DNA from: Pseudoduganella buxea | GTDB taxonomy: Bacteria; Pseudomonadota; Gammaproteobacteria; Burkholderiales; Burkholderiaceae_D | Length of the DNA stretch: 64,000 nucleotides | Direction of reading: 5' to 3' | Assembly (NCBI RefSeq): GCF_009720835.1 | Contig: NZ_WNKZ01000009.1 | Coordinates: forward strand, 1-64,000 | Shown here: piece after piece, positions 36,021 to 45,415 of the stretch | Layout: the number at the start of each line of letters is the position of its first letter | Numbering within the stretch: the stretch's first letter is position 1 | Translations under genes and position numbers: made by a program | Notes under the pieces: model-generated | The model's database searches: none | Seen by the model: the letters and a program-made list of their open reading frames with translations, nothing else | What the model was told of the DNA's origin: nothing

Positions 36021-36596
36021 ATGGCATTTCGAACGATCGCGGCCGGCTTGCTCGTTGCATGCGTGGCGCAGTGCGCCATGGCCGCGGAGACCAACACCTC
36101 CGCCGAACTGGCCAATCTGTTCAAGGAAGACCAGGCCGATCGCAAGGCGCAGGAAATCGACTGGAGCGTGGTGGGCGCACGCGACGCGGAACGCGAGCGG
36201 CGCGTGAAGGCGCTGATCGCCGCGGATGCGCTGAAAAGCGGCATGGACTACCTGCACGCCGCAATGATCCTGCAGCACGCCCATGCGCCGGAAGACCATC
36301 TGCTGGCGCACGAACTGTGCGTGATTGCGATCGCCAAGGGCGAGCACCGGGCGAAATGGCTGGCGGCCGCCAGCCTGGACCGTTTTTTGACGGGCATCGA
36401 CCGGCCGCAGCGCTTCGGCACGCAATACCAGTCGAAGGGCAGGACGGACCCGCCGGTGCTGCTGCCCGTAGATCCGGCGGTGACGGATGCGCTGCGCCGC
36501 GAGATGAGCGTGCCAACGCTGGCCGAAGCGAAGCGGCAGGAAACGGAGTACGCGAAGGAGTTCGAGGAAAGGAAGAAGCGCGCGGGGGCGCGCTAG
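36021..36596 (+). CDS. DUF6624-like exported protein
   Basis: 191-aa protein with a signal peptide (AGLLVACVAQCAMAAE) and a helical mature part. The segments MDYLHAAMILQHA, HRAKWLAAASLDRFL and PQRFGTQYQ resemble a family of unknown function that I associate with DUF6624. The C-terminus is strongly charged (EFEERKKRAG). It begins 18 bp after the phosphofructokinase stop and ends against purM on the other strand. Confidence 0.65.
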   Translation: MAFRTIAAGLLVACVAQCAMAAETNTSAELANLFKEDQADRKAQEIDWSVVGARDAERERRVKALIAADALKSGMDYLHAAMILQHAHAPEDHLLAHELCVIAIAKGEHRAKWLAAASLDRFLTGIDRPQRFGTQYQSKGRTDPPVLLPVDPAVTDALRREMSVPTLAEAKRQETEYAKEFEERKKRAGAR

Positions 36597-36599
36597 AAA

Positions 36600-36623
36600 C
36601 CTGCCGCGGCGCTGCGCGGCAGG
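36600..36623. terminator. Stem-loop between convergent DUF6624-like gene and purM
   Basis: CCTGCCGCG-N6-CGCGGCAGG, a 9-bp perfect stem in the 37-bp gap between converging genes; probably a shared terminator, though without a U-run. Confidence 0.6.
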
Positions 36624-36633
36624 CCGGATCGTC

Positions 36634-37677
36634 TTAGATCACGATGGTCTGGTGCTCGCGTTCGGCGCGGGCGCGGATAGTGCCGATGCGCGAGACGGTT
36701 TCGCCGGCCGCCGTCAGCTGGGCGATGGCGGCGTCGGCGTTGTCGGCCGAGACGATGACCGTCATGCCGATGCCGCAGTTGAAGACGCGGTGCATCTCCG
36801 CGTCGGCCACGCCGCCGTGCTGCTGCAGCCACTGGAACAGCGGTGGCATGGTCCAGGATTTGCCGTCCAATTCGGCCGTCAGGTGCGGTTGCAGCACGCG
36901 CGGGATGTTTTCCACCAGGCCGCCGCCCGTGATGTGTACCAGGCCCTTCACGTCCATCGATTCCATCAGCGCCAGCAGCGGCTTGACGTAGATGCGGGTC
37001 GGGGCCATCAGCACGTCGGCCAGCTTGCGGCCGTGGAAGTCGGCGTCCAGGTCCGGCTTGGCCACCTCGATGATCTTGCGTACCAGGGAGTAACCGTTCG
37101 AGTGCGCGCCCGACGAGGCCAGGCCCAGGATCACGTCGCCCGGGGCGATTTTTGTGCCGTCGATCAGCTTCGATTTTTCCACCGCGCCCACGGCGAAACC
37201 GGCCAGGTCGTATTCGCCGGCCGGGTACATGCTGGGCATTTCCGCCGTTTCGCCGCCGATCAGGGCGCAACCGGCCTGCTCGCAGCCTTGCGCGATGCCC
37301 TTGATGACGTCCGTCGCGATGGCCACGTCCAGCTTGCCGCAGGCGAAATAGTCGAGGAAGAACAGCGGTTCGGCACCCTGCACGAGGATGTCGTTGACGC
37401 TCATGGCCACCAGGTCGATGCCGACCGTGTCGTGACGGTTCAGCTCGAATGCCAGCTTCAGCTTGGTGCCGACGCCATCCGTGCCGGACACCAGTACAGG
37501 CTCCTTGTACTTCTTGCTGATCTCGAACAGCGCGCCGAAGCCGCCGATGCCACCCATGACGCCCTCGCGCAGGGTACGCTTGGCAAACGGCTTGATCGCT
37601 TCAACTAAGGCATCGCCCGCGTCGATATCGACGCCGGCGTCACGGTAGGACAGGGATACATTCGAAGGTTGGCTCAT
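36634..37677 (-). CDS. purM: Phosphoribosylformylglycinamidine cyclo-ligase
   Basis: AIR synthetase of purine biosynthesis; ATP-dependent cyclisation of FGAM. 347 aa, with [19 protein letters not shown] at the N-terminus, [27 protein letters not shown] and [10 protein letters not shown], all typical. It is separated from the purCEK genes by 32 kb. In many betaproteobacteria purM and hda are divergent with a permease gene between them; here the 291-bp gap holds only promoters. Confidence 0.96.
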   Translation of the reverse strand: MSQPSNVSLSYRDAGVDIDAGDALVEAIKPFAKRTLREGVMGGIGGFGALFEISKKYKEPVLVSGTDGVGTKLKLAFELNRHDTVGIDLVAMSVNDILVQGAEPLFFLDYFACGKLDVAIATDVIKGIAQGCEQAGCALIGGETAEMPSMYPAGEYDLAGFAVGAVEKSKLIDGTKIAPGDVILGLASSGAHSNGYSLVRKIIEVAKPDLDADFHGRKLADVLMAPTRIYVKPLLALMESMDVKGLVHITGGGLVENIPRVLQPHLTAELDGKSWTMPPLFQWLQQHGGVADAEMHRVFNCGIGMTVIVSADNADAAIAQLTAAGETVSRIGTIRARAEREHQTIVI

Positions 37678-37968
37678 GGTGTATTTCGCAGCGGAGGCGG
37701 TAAAATAGAAGGCGGAGGCCGCAATTCATACTTTTTGGGTGCGAATTGGGGCAAGTCCGCTATTTTATCAAAATGGCCCGTCCCTTCCCCTAAAAATCCA
37801 GCCATTCCCACTTCATGCCATTTCCGATGACCGAAAAACAAGAACAAACGGCATCCCGGGCCAGCGCCGCGCCACCCTTCCCGGCCCCCCTGCGCCGGCA
37901 GCTTCTATAATGCATGCTGTAATGAGCCAAAACACGATGCAGACCAACAGGAAACCGGGGCAGCCGCG

Positions 37969-38637
37969 ATGAAGCAGCTGGTCCTGGACCTGGGCGCCGA
38001 ACCGGTGCACACCCTCGAATCGTTCGAGGTGGGCCGCAATGCCGAAGTGGCGGCGCTGATGCGCCAGTTCGCCCAGCGCACCGCGCGCGAGCACTTCGCC
38101 TACCTGTGGGGCGAAATCGGCGCCGGCAAGTCGCATATCCTGAAGGCCCTGGCCGCGACCGACCGTGCGCGCTACATTTCGCCCTTCTCCATCGAGTCCG
38201 AATTCGTGTATTCGCCCGACATCGACCTGTACCTGCTGGACGATTGCGAGAAGCTCTCGCCCGTGGCGCAGATCGACGCCTTCGCCCTGTTCAACGAGAT
38301 CCGTGCCAACGGCGCCTGGATGGTGTGCAGCGGCGCCGTGGCGCCGGCCGTGCTGCCGGTGCGCGAGGACCTGCGCACGCGCATGGGCTGGGGCCTGATC
38401 TACCAGCTGCACGGCCTGTCGGACGACGAAAAGGTGGCGGCCCTGTCGCAGGCGGCAGCCAGCCGTGGGCTGACGCTGTCGCCCGGCGTGTTACCCTATT
38501 TGCTGTCGCACTTCCGGCGCGACATGCGCTCGCTGTCCTCGATGCTGGACTCGCTCGACCAATATTCCCTGGAAACCCAACGCCCGATCACCCTGCCGTT
38601 GCTGCGCGAGTGGCTGCAGGCCGAGGCGAAAGACTGA
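37969..38637 (+). CDS. hda: DnaA regulatory inactivator Hda
   Basis: DnaA-related AAA+ protein which, with the loaded beta clamp, stimulates ATP hydrolysis by DnaA. 222 aa with Walker A GEIGAGKSH (near residue 46) and Walker B LYLLDDCEKL, lacking a DnaA DNA-binding domain. The N-terminal MKQLVLDLGAEP contains the QLxLxL-type clamp-binding motif. TATAAT at 37906 may be its -10 box. The HAD and pcnB genes follow closely, suggesting an operon. Confidence 0.93.
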   Translation: MKQLVLDLGAEPVHTLESFEVGRNAEVAALMRQFAQRTAREHFAYLWGEIGAGKSHILKALAATDRARYISPFSIESEFVYSPDIDLYLLDDCEKLSPVAQIDAFALFNEIRANGAWMVCSGAVAPAVLPVREDLRTRMGWGLIYQLHGLSDDEKVAALSQAAASRGLTLSPGVLPYLLSHFRRDMRSLSSMLDSLDQYSLETQRPITLPLLREWLQAEAKD

Positions 38638-38652
38638 AAACTGAGAGACTGC

Positions 38653-39321
38653 ATGAACCTGGCCCTGTTCGACCTCGACCACACCCTGCTCCCGATCGAC
38701 TCCGATTTCGAATGGGGACAGTTCCTGTGCCGCGTGGGCGCCGTCGATACGGCCGCCTTCGAACGCCGCAACAAGGATTTCTTCGGCCAGTACGAAGCCG
38801 GCACGCTGGACGCGGTCGAATACCTGGAATTCGCCCTGGGCACCCTGGCGACCATCGATCCGGCGCGTCTGGCCGCGCTGCACCAGCAGTTCATGGCCGA
38901 AGTGATCGAGCCGAACATCCTGCCCGTCGCGCGCGCGCTGCTGCAGAAGCACCTGGATGCCGGCGACCTGGTGGCCATCGTGACGGCGACGAACCACTTC
39001 GTCACCGCGCCGATCGCCAAGGCCTTCGGCGTCGAGCACCTGATCGCGGCCATGCCGGAAGTAGTGGACGGCCGCATCACGGGGCGCCTGGGCGGCACGC
39101 CCACGCAGGGCGAGGGCAAGATCGTCCACACCAAGGCGTGGCTGGAACAGATGGGCAAGACGCTGGACCATTTCGACGCCGTCTACTTCTACAGCGATTC
39201 GCACAACGACCTGCCGCTGCTGTCGATCGTCACACACCCCGTAGCGACCAACCCCAACGCCGCGCTGACCACGCACGCAACCGCGCAAGGCTGGCCTTTA
39301 CTCCATCTATTCAATGATTAA
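38653..39321 (+). CDS. HAD-IB family phosphatase
   Basis: 222-aa HAD-superfamily hydrolase of the SerB-like IB subclass. The nucleophile motif I is FDLDHTLLP (7-15), motif II is IVTATN, and motif III/IV is YSDSHNDLPLL. The substrate is unclear; related proteins include phosphoserine and other small phosphomonoester phosphatases. It starts 15 bp after hda and its end overlaps pcnB by 8 bp, a conserved order in this lineage. Confidence 0.88.
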   Translation: MNLALFDLDHTLLPIDSDFEWGQFLCRVGAVDTAAFERRNKDFFGQYEAGTLDAVEYLEFALGTLATIDPARLAALHQQFMAEVIEPNILPVARALLQKHLDAGDLVAIVTATNHFVTAPIAKAFGVEHLIAAMPEVVDGRITGRLGGTPTQGEGKIVHTKAWLEQMGKTLDHFDAVYFYSDSHNDLPLLSIVTHPVATNPNAALTTHATAQGWPLLHLFND

Positions 39322-40855
39322 GAAATTTATCCGCAAGATCCTGGGCGTCAAGGAAACACGCAGCGCCAACGAACTGGAAATACTGGGACCGGAGCAGCAC
39401 GGCATCGACCCGAAGATGCTGTCGTCGAACGCCGTGCGCGTTACTTCCACGCTGCAGGAAGCCGGCTTCGAGGCCTTCGTGGTGGGCGGCGCCGTGCGCG
39501 ACCTGCTGCTGGGCGTGAAGCCCAAGGACTTCGACATCGCCACCAATGCCACGCCCGAGGAAGTCAAGCGCCTGTTCCGGCGCGCCTTCATCATCGGCCG
39601 GCGCTTCCAGATCGTGCACGTGATGTTCGGCCAGGACCTGCTGGAGGTGACCACCTTCCGCGGCACCGCCACGGCCAACGCGCCGAAGGATGAACACGGC
39701 CGCGTCCTGCGCGACAACACCTTCGGCACGCAAGCCGAGGATGCCGAGCGGCGCGACTTCACCATCAACGCCATGTACTACAACCCGGCCACGCAACAGG
39801 TGCTGGACTACCACGGCGGCATGCGCGACATGCGCGCGCGCACGCTGCGCATCATCGGCCAGCCCGAAGCGCGCTTCCGCGAAGACCCCGTGCGCATGCT
39901 GCGCGTAGTGCGTTTCGCGGCCAAGCTGAAGTTCGACATCGAGCCCTCCACGGCGGCCCCTATCGCCGTGATGGCGCCGCTGATCGACAACGTGCCCGCC
40001 GCGCGCGTGTTCGACGAGATGCTGAAACTGCTGATGAGCGGCCACGCGCTGGCCTGCCTCCAGCAGCTGCGCAAGGAAGGCCTGCACCACGGCCTGCTGC
40101 CGCTGCTGGACGTGGTGCTGGAGCAGCCGCTGGGCTTCAAGTTCGTCACCCTGGCGCTGGACTCGACCGACCGCCGCATCGCCGCCGGCAAGACCGTGTC
40201 GCCCGGCTTCCTGTTCGCGTCGCTGCTGTGGCACCAGGTGCTGGAAAAATGGAACGCCTACCAGGCCGCCGGCGAATTCCCCATTCCGTCGCTGCACCTG
40301 GCAGCCGACGAAGTGCTCGACTCGCAGACGGAAAAACTGGCCCTGCAGCGCAAGATCGGTTCGGACATGCGCGACATCTGGGCCATGCAGCCCCGCTTCG
40401 AGCGCCGCAACGGCAAGAACCCGTACAAGCTGCTGGAGCACGTGCGCTTCCGCGCCGGCTACGACTTCCTGCTGCTGCGCTGCGCCTCGGGCGAGCTGGA
40501 TCCGGAACTGGGCGACTGGTGGACCGCGTTCTACGAAGGCGACGAGATCACCCGCGCCGAACTGGTGTCGTCCGCATCCGGCACCGGCGCCAAGCGCAAG
40601 CGCCCGGCCCGCCGCGGCCAGCGCCACAAGGACGCGCCGGAAGGCACCGAGCAGGACGAACACGCCGAGCATGACGATCACGCCGCACCGGGCGAGCATG
40701 CGGACGCGGAAGCAGCCGAAGCGGCTGCCGACGACGCCTACTTCGATGCCGCCGCCGAAGCGACGGCCGCACCGCGCAAGCGCCGCCGTGGCCCGCGCCG
40801 CCGCAAGCCCGCCGGCGACGGCGGCGCAGCACCCGCGGGCGACACCGGCGAATAA
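39314..40855 (+). CDS. pcnB: Poly(A) polymerase I
   Basis: Adds poly(A) to RNA 3' ends, promoting decay. 513 aa with the class II nucleotidyltransferase signature GGAVRDLLLGVKPKDFDIAT (54-73), RRDFTINAMYYNP and FREDPVRMLRVVRFAAKL. The C-terminal 90 residues form a basic/acidic tail (KRKRPARRGQRHK, then AEAAEAAADD, then RKRRRGPRRRK) as usual for bacterial PcnB RNA-binding tails. The 8-bp overlap with the HAD gene and 1-bp gap to folK imply a coupled operon. Confidence 0.95.
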   Translation: MIKKFIRKILGVKETRSANELEILGPEQHGIDPKMLSSNAVRVTSTLQEAGFEAFVVGGAVRDLLLGVKPKDFDIATNATPEEVKRLFRRAFIIGRRFQIVHVMFGQDLLEVTTFRGTATANAPKDEHGRVLRDNTFGTQAEDAERRDFTINAMYYNPATQQVLDYHGGMRDMRARTLRIIGQPEARFREDPVRMLRVVRFAAKLKFDIEPSTAAPIAVMAPLIDNVPAARVFDEMLKLLMSGHALACLQQLRKEGLHHGLLPLLDVVLEQPLGFKFVTLALDSTDRRIAAGKTVSPGFLFASLLWHQVLEKWNAYQAAGEFPIPSLHLAADEVLDSQTEKLALQRKIGSDMRDIWAMQPRFERRNGKNPYKLLEHVRFRAGYDFLLLRCASGELDPELGDWWTAFYEGDEITRAELVSSASGTGAKRKRPARRGQRHKDAPEGTEQDEHAEHDDHAAPGEHADAEAAEAAADDAYFDAAAEATAAPRKRRRGPRRRKPAGDGGAAPAGDTGE

Positions 40856-40856
40856 C

Positions 40857-41333
40857 GTGGTCATCGCGTATATCGGCATCGGCGCCAACCTGGGCGACGC
40901 CCGCGCCAACGTCGAGGACGCGGTAGTGCGCCTGCGCCGGCTGCCCGGGACGCAGGTCACGGGCGTCTCCAGCCTGTATGCCACCGCGCCCATCGATTCC
41001 TCCGGCGACGACTACATCAATGCCGTGGCCCGCGTCGACACGAACCAGGATGCGGAAAGCCTGCTGCAGGCGCTGCACGGCATCGAACTGGCCCACGGCC
41101 GCGAGCGGCCCTACCGCAACGCCCCGCGCACGCTCGACCTGGACGTGCTGCTGTACGGCGACGAACGCATCGCCAGCGCCACCCTGACGGTGCCGCATCC
41201 GCGCATGACGCAGCGCGCCTTCGTGCTGGTGCCGCTGCTGGAACTGGCGCCACGGCTCGACATTCCCGGCCTCGGTCCGGCGGCCGCCTTTGCGCCCGGC
41301 GTGGCGGACCAGGGCATCACCCTTCTTCCCTGA
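40857..41333 (+). CDS. folK: 2-amino-4-hydroxy-6-hydroxymethyldihydropteridine pyrophosphokinase
   Basis: HPPK of folate biosynthesis, transferring pyrophosphate from ATP to the pterin. 158 aa with YIGIGANLGD at the start, GRERPYRNAPRTLDLDVLLY (the HPPK signature) and VPHPRMTQRAFVLVPL. The start is GTG at 40857, one base beyond the pcnB TAA; an in-frame extension inside pcnB was rejected. The pcnB-folK order is conserved in proteobacteria. Confidence 0.94.
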   Translation: MVIAYIGIGANLGDARANVEDAVVRLRRLPGTQVTGVSSLYATAPIDSSGDDYINAVARVDTNQDAESLLQALHGIELAHGRERPYRNAPRTLDLDVLLYGDERIASATLTVPHPRMTQRAFVLVPLLELAPRLDIPGLGPAAAFAPGVADQGITLLP

Positions 41334-41341
41334 GAATTCCC

Positions 41342-41689
41342 ATGCAGATCCCCGTGATTGCGCAGACCGTTGGCCTGTTGACCCTGTCGAATGTCTTCAT
41401 GACGATCGCCTGGTACGGCCACCTGAAAAGCCTGTCGAGCAAACCCTGGTGGATCGCCGCCTTCATCAGCTGGGGCATCGCCCTGTTCGAGTACCTGCTG
41501 CAGGTGCCGGCCAACCGCATCGGCCATACGCAGTACAGCCTGGCCCAGCTGAAGATCATGCAGGAAGCGATCACCCTGACGGTATTCGTGCCCTTCGCGA
41601 TGATCTACATGAACGAACCGTTCAAGACCGACTACATCTGGGCCGCCCTGTGCCTGGTGGGCGCGGTCTACTTCATCTTCCGCAGCTGA
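41342..41689 (+). CDS. DUF486 (DMT-like) membrane protein
   Basis: 115-aa protein with four predicted transmembrane helices, matching the DUF486/DMT-family pattern: NVFMTIAWYGHLK, ISWGIALFEYLLQVPANRIG, QLKIMQEAITLTVF. The function of the family is unknown; its fold resembles half of a drug/metabolite transporter. It begins 8 bp after folK, so it may ride on the pcnB-folK operon. Confidence 0.85.
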   Translation: MQIPVIAQTVGLLTLSNVFMTIAWYGHLKSLSSKPWWIAAFISWGIALFEYLLQVPANRIGHTQYSLAQLKIMQEAITLTVFVPFAMIYMNEPFKTDYIWAALCLVGAVYFIFRS

Positions 41690-41707
41690 CCGCGCCCTCC
41701 TCCTGGC

Positions 41708-43246
41708 TTACCCCTGCAGCCGGCGCGGTTGCGCCACGTCGGCTGTGTCGAATGCCGCCTGCGCGAAGACCGTGGCGCAACTGCGGGCATGGCGGGCGTT
41801 GATGTCGAGGGCACTGGTGAAGAAGAAGGTCCCCGTGGTCAGCTCGCCCAGCGCATGCAGGCGCCCCTTGCGGCCGCCCACCCCGATCACTTCATAGCTG
41901 CGCGGATCGACGGCGATGCCGCCCAGCGGATGGGCCACGGCCGTGCCCCGTTGCAGCAGGTTGGCCAGCAGGGTCGAGTCCAGCTGCCGGGCCGTGCGCG
42001 GCGAACCGGTGGCGTTGATCAGGTAATCGTAGCCCAGCGCCGCCTGCTGCCGGTCGCCACGCGGCTGGACCAGGGGCTTGCCGTCGGCATCGGCCTCGAT
42101 CGAAAAGTCGCCCGCCTGGAAGCGCAGCTGGCCGGACTTCAGGTAGCCCAGGATCTTCGCCGCGTTCTCGATCGGGATCGACACCCGGTAGCTCATGAAG
42201 GTGCTGAAGTATTCCGACAGGAACAGCGCCTTTTCGCTTTCCTTCAGCGCGGCCCACAGCTGGTCGATGATGGCGTTGGTCGAGTACAGCACCGCCTGCC
42301 ACGGGCGGGGACCGCGCGCCAGCTCGATTTCCCGTTCCAGGTAGGCGGCGAGGTCAAGGGGCGGTGCCGGTGCCCGTACCAGGTCCGGCGGCAGGTCGCC
42401 GCCACCGGCGCGGGCGATCTCCTGCCTGACCAGGCCGACGATGTCGCCCAGCCGCAGCTTGCCCTTGGCGCGCACCAGCGCCTCGATGCGGTCCTGGCGC
42501 AGGTACTCGGGCACGATGCGACCCTGGGTACCGCGCACGCAGGGGAAATAACCGCTGCGCGAATGGATGACGATGGGCCCGCGGTGGCCGCCCTCGACCA
42601 GGCCGATGACGGCGTCGATGCAACTGAGGCGTGCGCCGACGATGCCGACCTTCGCATCCAGAGGGATCTTGTGCGGCAGCTCGGCCACCGGATACGGGTT
42701 GGGCAGGATGCGCCCGGCCTCGCCCGCGAACGGCGCCTGCCGTGCCGGCAAGGTGCCGCAGCACAGGAACACGTGATCCGAGTGCAGGGTCAGGCTGCAG
42801 TTGGTGCGGGCGATATAACCGTTGCCGACGGCGGCGACGTCGATCACTTCCGCGTCGACCTGGATGATGCGGATGTTCGTGGCCAGCGCCTGCTTGACGA
42901 CCCAGGCCATCCGCGCCTGCAGGTACATGCCGAACAGGGGCCGCGGCGCGTAGCTGTCCGGATCAGCGTCGAAGGCGGGGAAGTGCCGGCGCCACTGCTG
43001 CCCGTTCTCGCGCAGCCAGTCCAGGAAGTCGCCGGGCCGGTCGTGGAAGGGCGTGATGAATCCCGTCTTGGTGTTGAGGATGTTCGACGCCACGTCGGGC
43101 GCATAGGCGGCGCCGGGACCGAACACGCCGCGCTTCTCGACCAGGTAGATGGTGGTCTCGGGCCGGCGTTCGGCCGGCACGGCGGCGATATAGTTATACA
43201 GGAATGCCAACGACGTCGCGCCGCCGCCTACGATAGTAATGACCAT
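41708..43246 (-). CDS. FAD/NAD(P)-binding protein, unassigned oxidoreductase
   Basis: 512-aa flavoprotein-like protein of the FAD_NAD_bdg (HI0933-like/NAD_binding_9) type. The N-terminal dinucleotide motif is TIVGGGATSLAFL (4-16), a second is VGIVGARLSCIDAVIGL (about 205), and the C-terminus shows YDYLINATGSPRTAR. Related proteins occur with siderophore or aromatic catabolism, but the substrate is not evident. It is the last gene of a leftward cupin, CoA-transferase, FAD protein set, 24 bp after the CoA-transferase. Confidence 0.75.
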   Translation of the reverse strand: MVITIVGGGATSLAFLYNYIAAVPAERRPETTIYLVEKRGVFGPGAAYAPDVASNILNTKTGFITPFHDRPGDFLDWLRENGQQWRRHFPAFDADPDSYAPRPLFGMYLQARMAWVVKQALATNIRIIQVDAEVIDVAAVGNGYIARTNCSLTLHSDHVFLCCGTLPARQAPFAGEAGRILPNPYPVAELPHKIPLDAKVGIVGARLSCIDAVIGLVEGGHRGPIVIHSRSGYFPCVRGTQGRIVPEYLRQDRIEALVRAKGKLRLGDIVGLVRQEIARAGGGDLPPDLVRAPAPPLDLAAYLEREIELARGPRPWQAVLYSTNAIIDQLWAALKESEKALFLSEYFSTFMSYRVSIPIENAAKILGYLKSGQLRFQAGDFSIEADADGKPLVQPRGDRQQAALGYDYLINATGSPRTARQLDSTLLANLLQRGTAVAHPLGGIAVDPRSYEVIGVGGRKGRLHALGELTTGTFFFTSALDINARHARSCATVFAQAAFDTADVAQPRRLQG

Positions 43247-43270
43247 GGTAATGCTCCAATATCTTCAGTC

Positions 43271-44794
43271 TCAGTGGATCGATTCGAAGCCCGCCATGGG
43301 CTTCAATGTGGGAGCGACGTCGAAGTCGCAGTCGACGGCGCGGCGGATGTCGGCCACGTCGATGCCGGGCGCCAGCTCGACCAGTTCCAGCCGGCCTGCG
43401 CCCAGGCGGAACACGGCCCGCTCCGTCACGTACAGCACTTCCTTCCCCTGCGTGGCGGCCCGCTCGCCGTTGAAGGTCAGCTGCGACACGTGCGTGTGGA
43501 ACTTGCAGGTGCGCCCTTCGCGGGCGATGCGCAGCCGACCGTCCACGATCTCCACGGCCAGGCCGCCGGCCGTCAGGGTGCCGCAGAAGACGATTTTTTT
43601 CGCCGACTGCGAGATGTTGATGAAGCCCCCCGAGCCGACGAAGCGCCCGCCGAACTTGCTGACATTGACATTGCCTCGCGTGTCGACCTGGCCGAAGCCG
43701 AGGAAGGCCACGTCGATGCCGCCGCCGTCGTAGAAATCGAACAGCGCCGATTGCTCGATGACGGCGCGCGGATGCATGACGGCGCCGAAGGACAGGCCTT
43801 CGTCCGGCACGCCGCCGATCAGGCCCGATTCAACCGTCAGCGTGAAGTCCGCCATGCCCAGCGCGCGGGCCCGGGCCCCGATCAGTGCCGGAATGCCGAT
43901 GCCCAGGTTGACGTTGGCACCGGGGTGCCTTGCCAGTTCCAGCGCGGCGCGGTGGGCGACGATGCGCTTGGCGCAGGCGAAGGCCTTGGCCGGCGCGTGC
44001 CGCCGCACGGACGGCGCCCCCGTGTAGGCCGGGTCGTAGAAGGTGCCGTAGGTCTGCGGATGCCGGTGCTCCGGTGCCGGCACGACGTAGTCCACCAGGA
44101 AGCCCGGAATCCTGACGTCGCGGTGGTTCGGCACGGGACCGTCCAGCAGCTGCTTGACCTGCACGATGACGATGCCGCCACTGTTGTGGGCCGCCTGGGC
44201 CTGCGCCAGCGCGTCCATGTACGAAGTCTCTTCGTCGAAGGTGATATTGCCTTCGCTGTCGCAGGCGGTGCCGCGCAGCAGCGCGCAATCGACGCGCCGG
44301 GCCGGATAGAACAGGTGGCGGCGCCCGTCGAAGTCGAGCTTCTGCACCAGCGGCGCGAACCTGCGCCGGTCGATCACGCCGCCTTCCACGTCCGGGTCGA
44401 CGAAGGTATCCAGGCCGACATGGGTCAGCACGCCCGGCGCGCCGGCCGCGATGGCCGCGAACAGCTTGCTGACGACGCCCTGGGGCCAGTTGTGGGCTTC
44501 GATCGCGCCTTTCAGGCCCATGTCGGCCAGCGCCGGGCACAGGCCCCAGAAGCCGCCGATCGCCTTCGCCACGAGGCCGGGCACGGCGAGCATGTCGACG
44601 CCCTGTCCCGCCTTGTCGCCCGGGCCGGCCCCGAACAGCAGGGACAGGTCGCGCGGGCTGCCCGTTTCATCGAAACGCCGGCGCAGCGCTTCCGTCAGGG
44701 TATCCGGGTGGCCGCAGCTGCCGAAGCCGCCGGGGATGACGGTCCAGCCGTCCTGCACCAGCCGCGCCGCTTCATGTGCCGTGATGATCTTCAT
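43271..44794 (-). CDS. Fused acyl-CoA:acetate/3-ketoacid CoA-transferase (YdiF type)
   Basis: 507-aa family I CoA-transferase with alpha and beta halves in one chain. The alpha half has IPGGFGSCGHPDTL (about 20-33) and LFGAGPGDKAGQG; the beta half has LGIGIPALIGARA and the active-site glutamate in LTVESGLIGGVPD. Such enzymes move CoA between short-chain acyl or 3-keto acids. ATG at 44794 follows GAGGTCCGCC. It lies 8 bp after the cupin gene and 24 bp before the FAD protein gene, so the three probably act in one pathway degrading an unidentified acid. Confidence 0.87.
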   Translation of the reverse strand: MKIITAHEAARLVQDGWTVIPGGFGSCGHPDTLTEALRRRFDETGSPRDLSLLFGAGPGDKAGQGVDMLAVPGLVAKAIGGFWGLCPALADMGLKGAIEAHNWPQGVVSKLFAAIAAGAPGVLTHVGLDTFVDPDVEGGVIDRRRFAPLVQKLDFDGRRHLFYPARRVDCALLRGTACDSEGNITFDEETSYMDALAQAQAAHNSGGIVIVQVKQLLDGPVPNHRDVRIPGFLVDYVVPAPEHRHPQTYGTFYDPAYTGAPSVRRHAPAKAFACAKRIVAHRAALELARHPGANVNLGIGIPALIGARARALGMADFTLTVESGLIGGVPDEGLSFGAVMHPRAVIEQSALFDFYDGGGIDVAFLGFGQVDTRGNVNVSKFGGRFVGSGGFINISQSAKKIVFCGTLTAGGLAVEIVDGRLRIAREGRTCKFHTHVSQLTFNGERAATQGKEVLYVTERAVFRLGAGRLELVELAPGIDVADIRRAVDCDFDVAPTLKPMAGFESIH

Positions 44795-44802
44795 GGCGGA
44801 CC

Positions 44803-45183
44803 TCACGTGAGCTGCTGCACCGGCACGTCGCGCATGGCGAGGATGGTGCAACCGTTCTTCGAGCGCATTTCATGGGTGGTGCCGGGCGCGCGGATGATCA
44901 GCGAGCCGGGTGCGAAGCTGACGTCGTTCTCGATATAGTCGCCCTGCAGCACGAATACCATTTCATAGCCCATGTGCAGGTGGCGCGGCGTGAACGCATC
45001 GGGCAGATAGCGGATCAGCGCCGCATCGGAGCCCTTCGGGTCGTCCTTCGTGTTGTCGAACAGGGGGTGGATCAGCACCCCCTTGCGCAAACCCGGCTGG
45101 TATTCGCGGAACGCGATATCGGGCAAGTGGATCGCGCCGACATCCATCTTCAGGACCTTGTCGAGCAGTTCTGGTGTGTTCAT
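44803..45183 (-). CDS. Cupin domain protein (ChrR-like)
   Basis: 126-aa single-domain cupin. Metal-site residues appear in FTPRHLHMGYEMVFVLQGDY (His, His, Glu) and the second motif ending APGTTHEMRS (His). It could be a dioxygenase, isomerase or ligand-binding protein; the family does not settle this. It is the first gene of the leftward operon and is preceded by a palindrome related to those at the tetR and HPP genes. Confidence 0.8.
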   Translation of the reverse strand: MNTPELLDKVLKMDVGAIHLPDIAFREYQPGLRKGVLIHPLFDNTKDDPKGSDAALIRYLPDAFTPRHLHMGYEMVFVLQGDYIENDVSFAPGSLIIRAPGTTHEMRSKNGCTILAMRDVPVQQLT

Positions 45184-45284
45184 GTTTTCCCTGGCTTTCG
45201 AAATATGTTTTGGAAAGTTGGGCGAACCACGCCTTCGCCCTGGCCCAGCCCCGGCGGTAGCACAGGGCTGACGGAAGAGATGCT

Positions 45285-45302
45285 ACCGAACGTTTGTTTG
45301 GT
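45285..45302. promoter_or_regulatory. Operator-like inverted repeat before the cupin operon
   Basis: ACCGAAC-GTTT-GTTTGGT, an 18-bp imperfect inverted repeat about 100 bp upstream of the cupin ATG. Its half-site resembles the CCAAACGTTTGG palindrome before the HPP gene and the CAAACAT/ATGTTTG repeat before tetR. Confidence 0.6.
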
Positions 45303-45386
45303 TTACTGCGCTGAATATTCCGAGATTTGTAACGACATGGCGGTGTTTCTTCATTTGACGGGCCGAGCCGGGCGGCGTAATCTAGC

Positions 45387-45405
45387 CAAACATTCAGTAT
45401 GTTTG
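45387..45405. promoter_or_regulatory. Operator-like inverted repeat before tetR
   Basis: CAAACAT-TCAGT-ATGTTTG, a perfect 7-bp inverted repeat ending 10 bp before the tetR ATG. This is a likely autoregulatory binding site. Confidence 0.7.
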
Positions 45406-45415
45406 AAGCCCATCC

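Noticed and set aside
37739..37972. 77-codon frame between purM and hda
   Set aside because: Poor codon character, no ribosome site, and it overlaps the hda promoter and start region.
41729..44938. A very long open frame (over 1000 codons) antisense to the FAD protein and CoA-transferase genes
   Set aside because: High-GC antisense frames are often open by chance; the opposite strand holds clear conserved domains, and this reading is Gly/Ala/Arg-rich without motifs.
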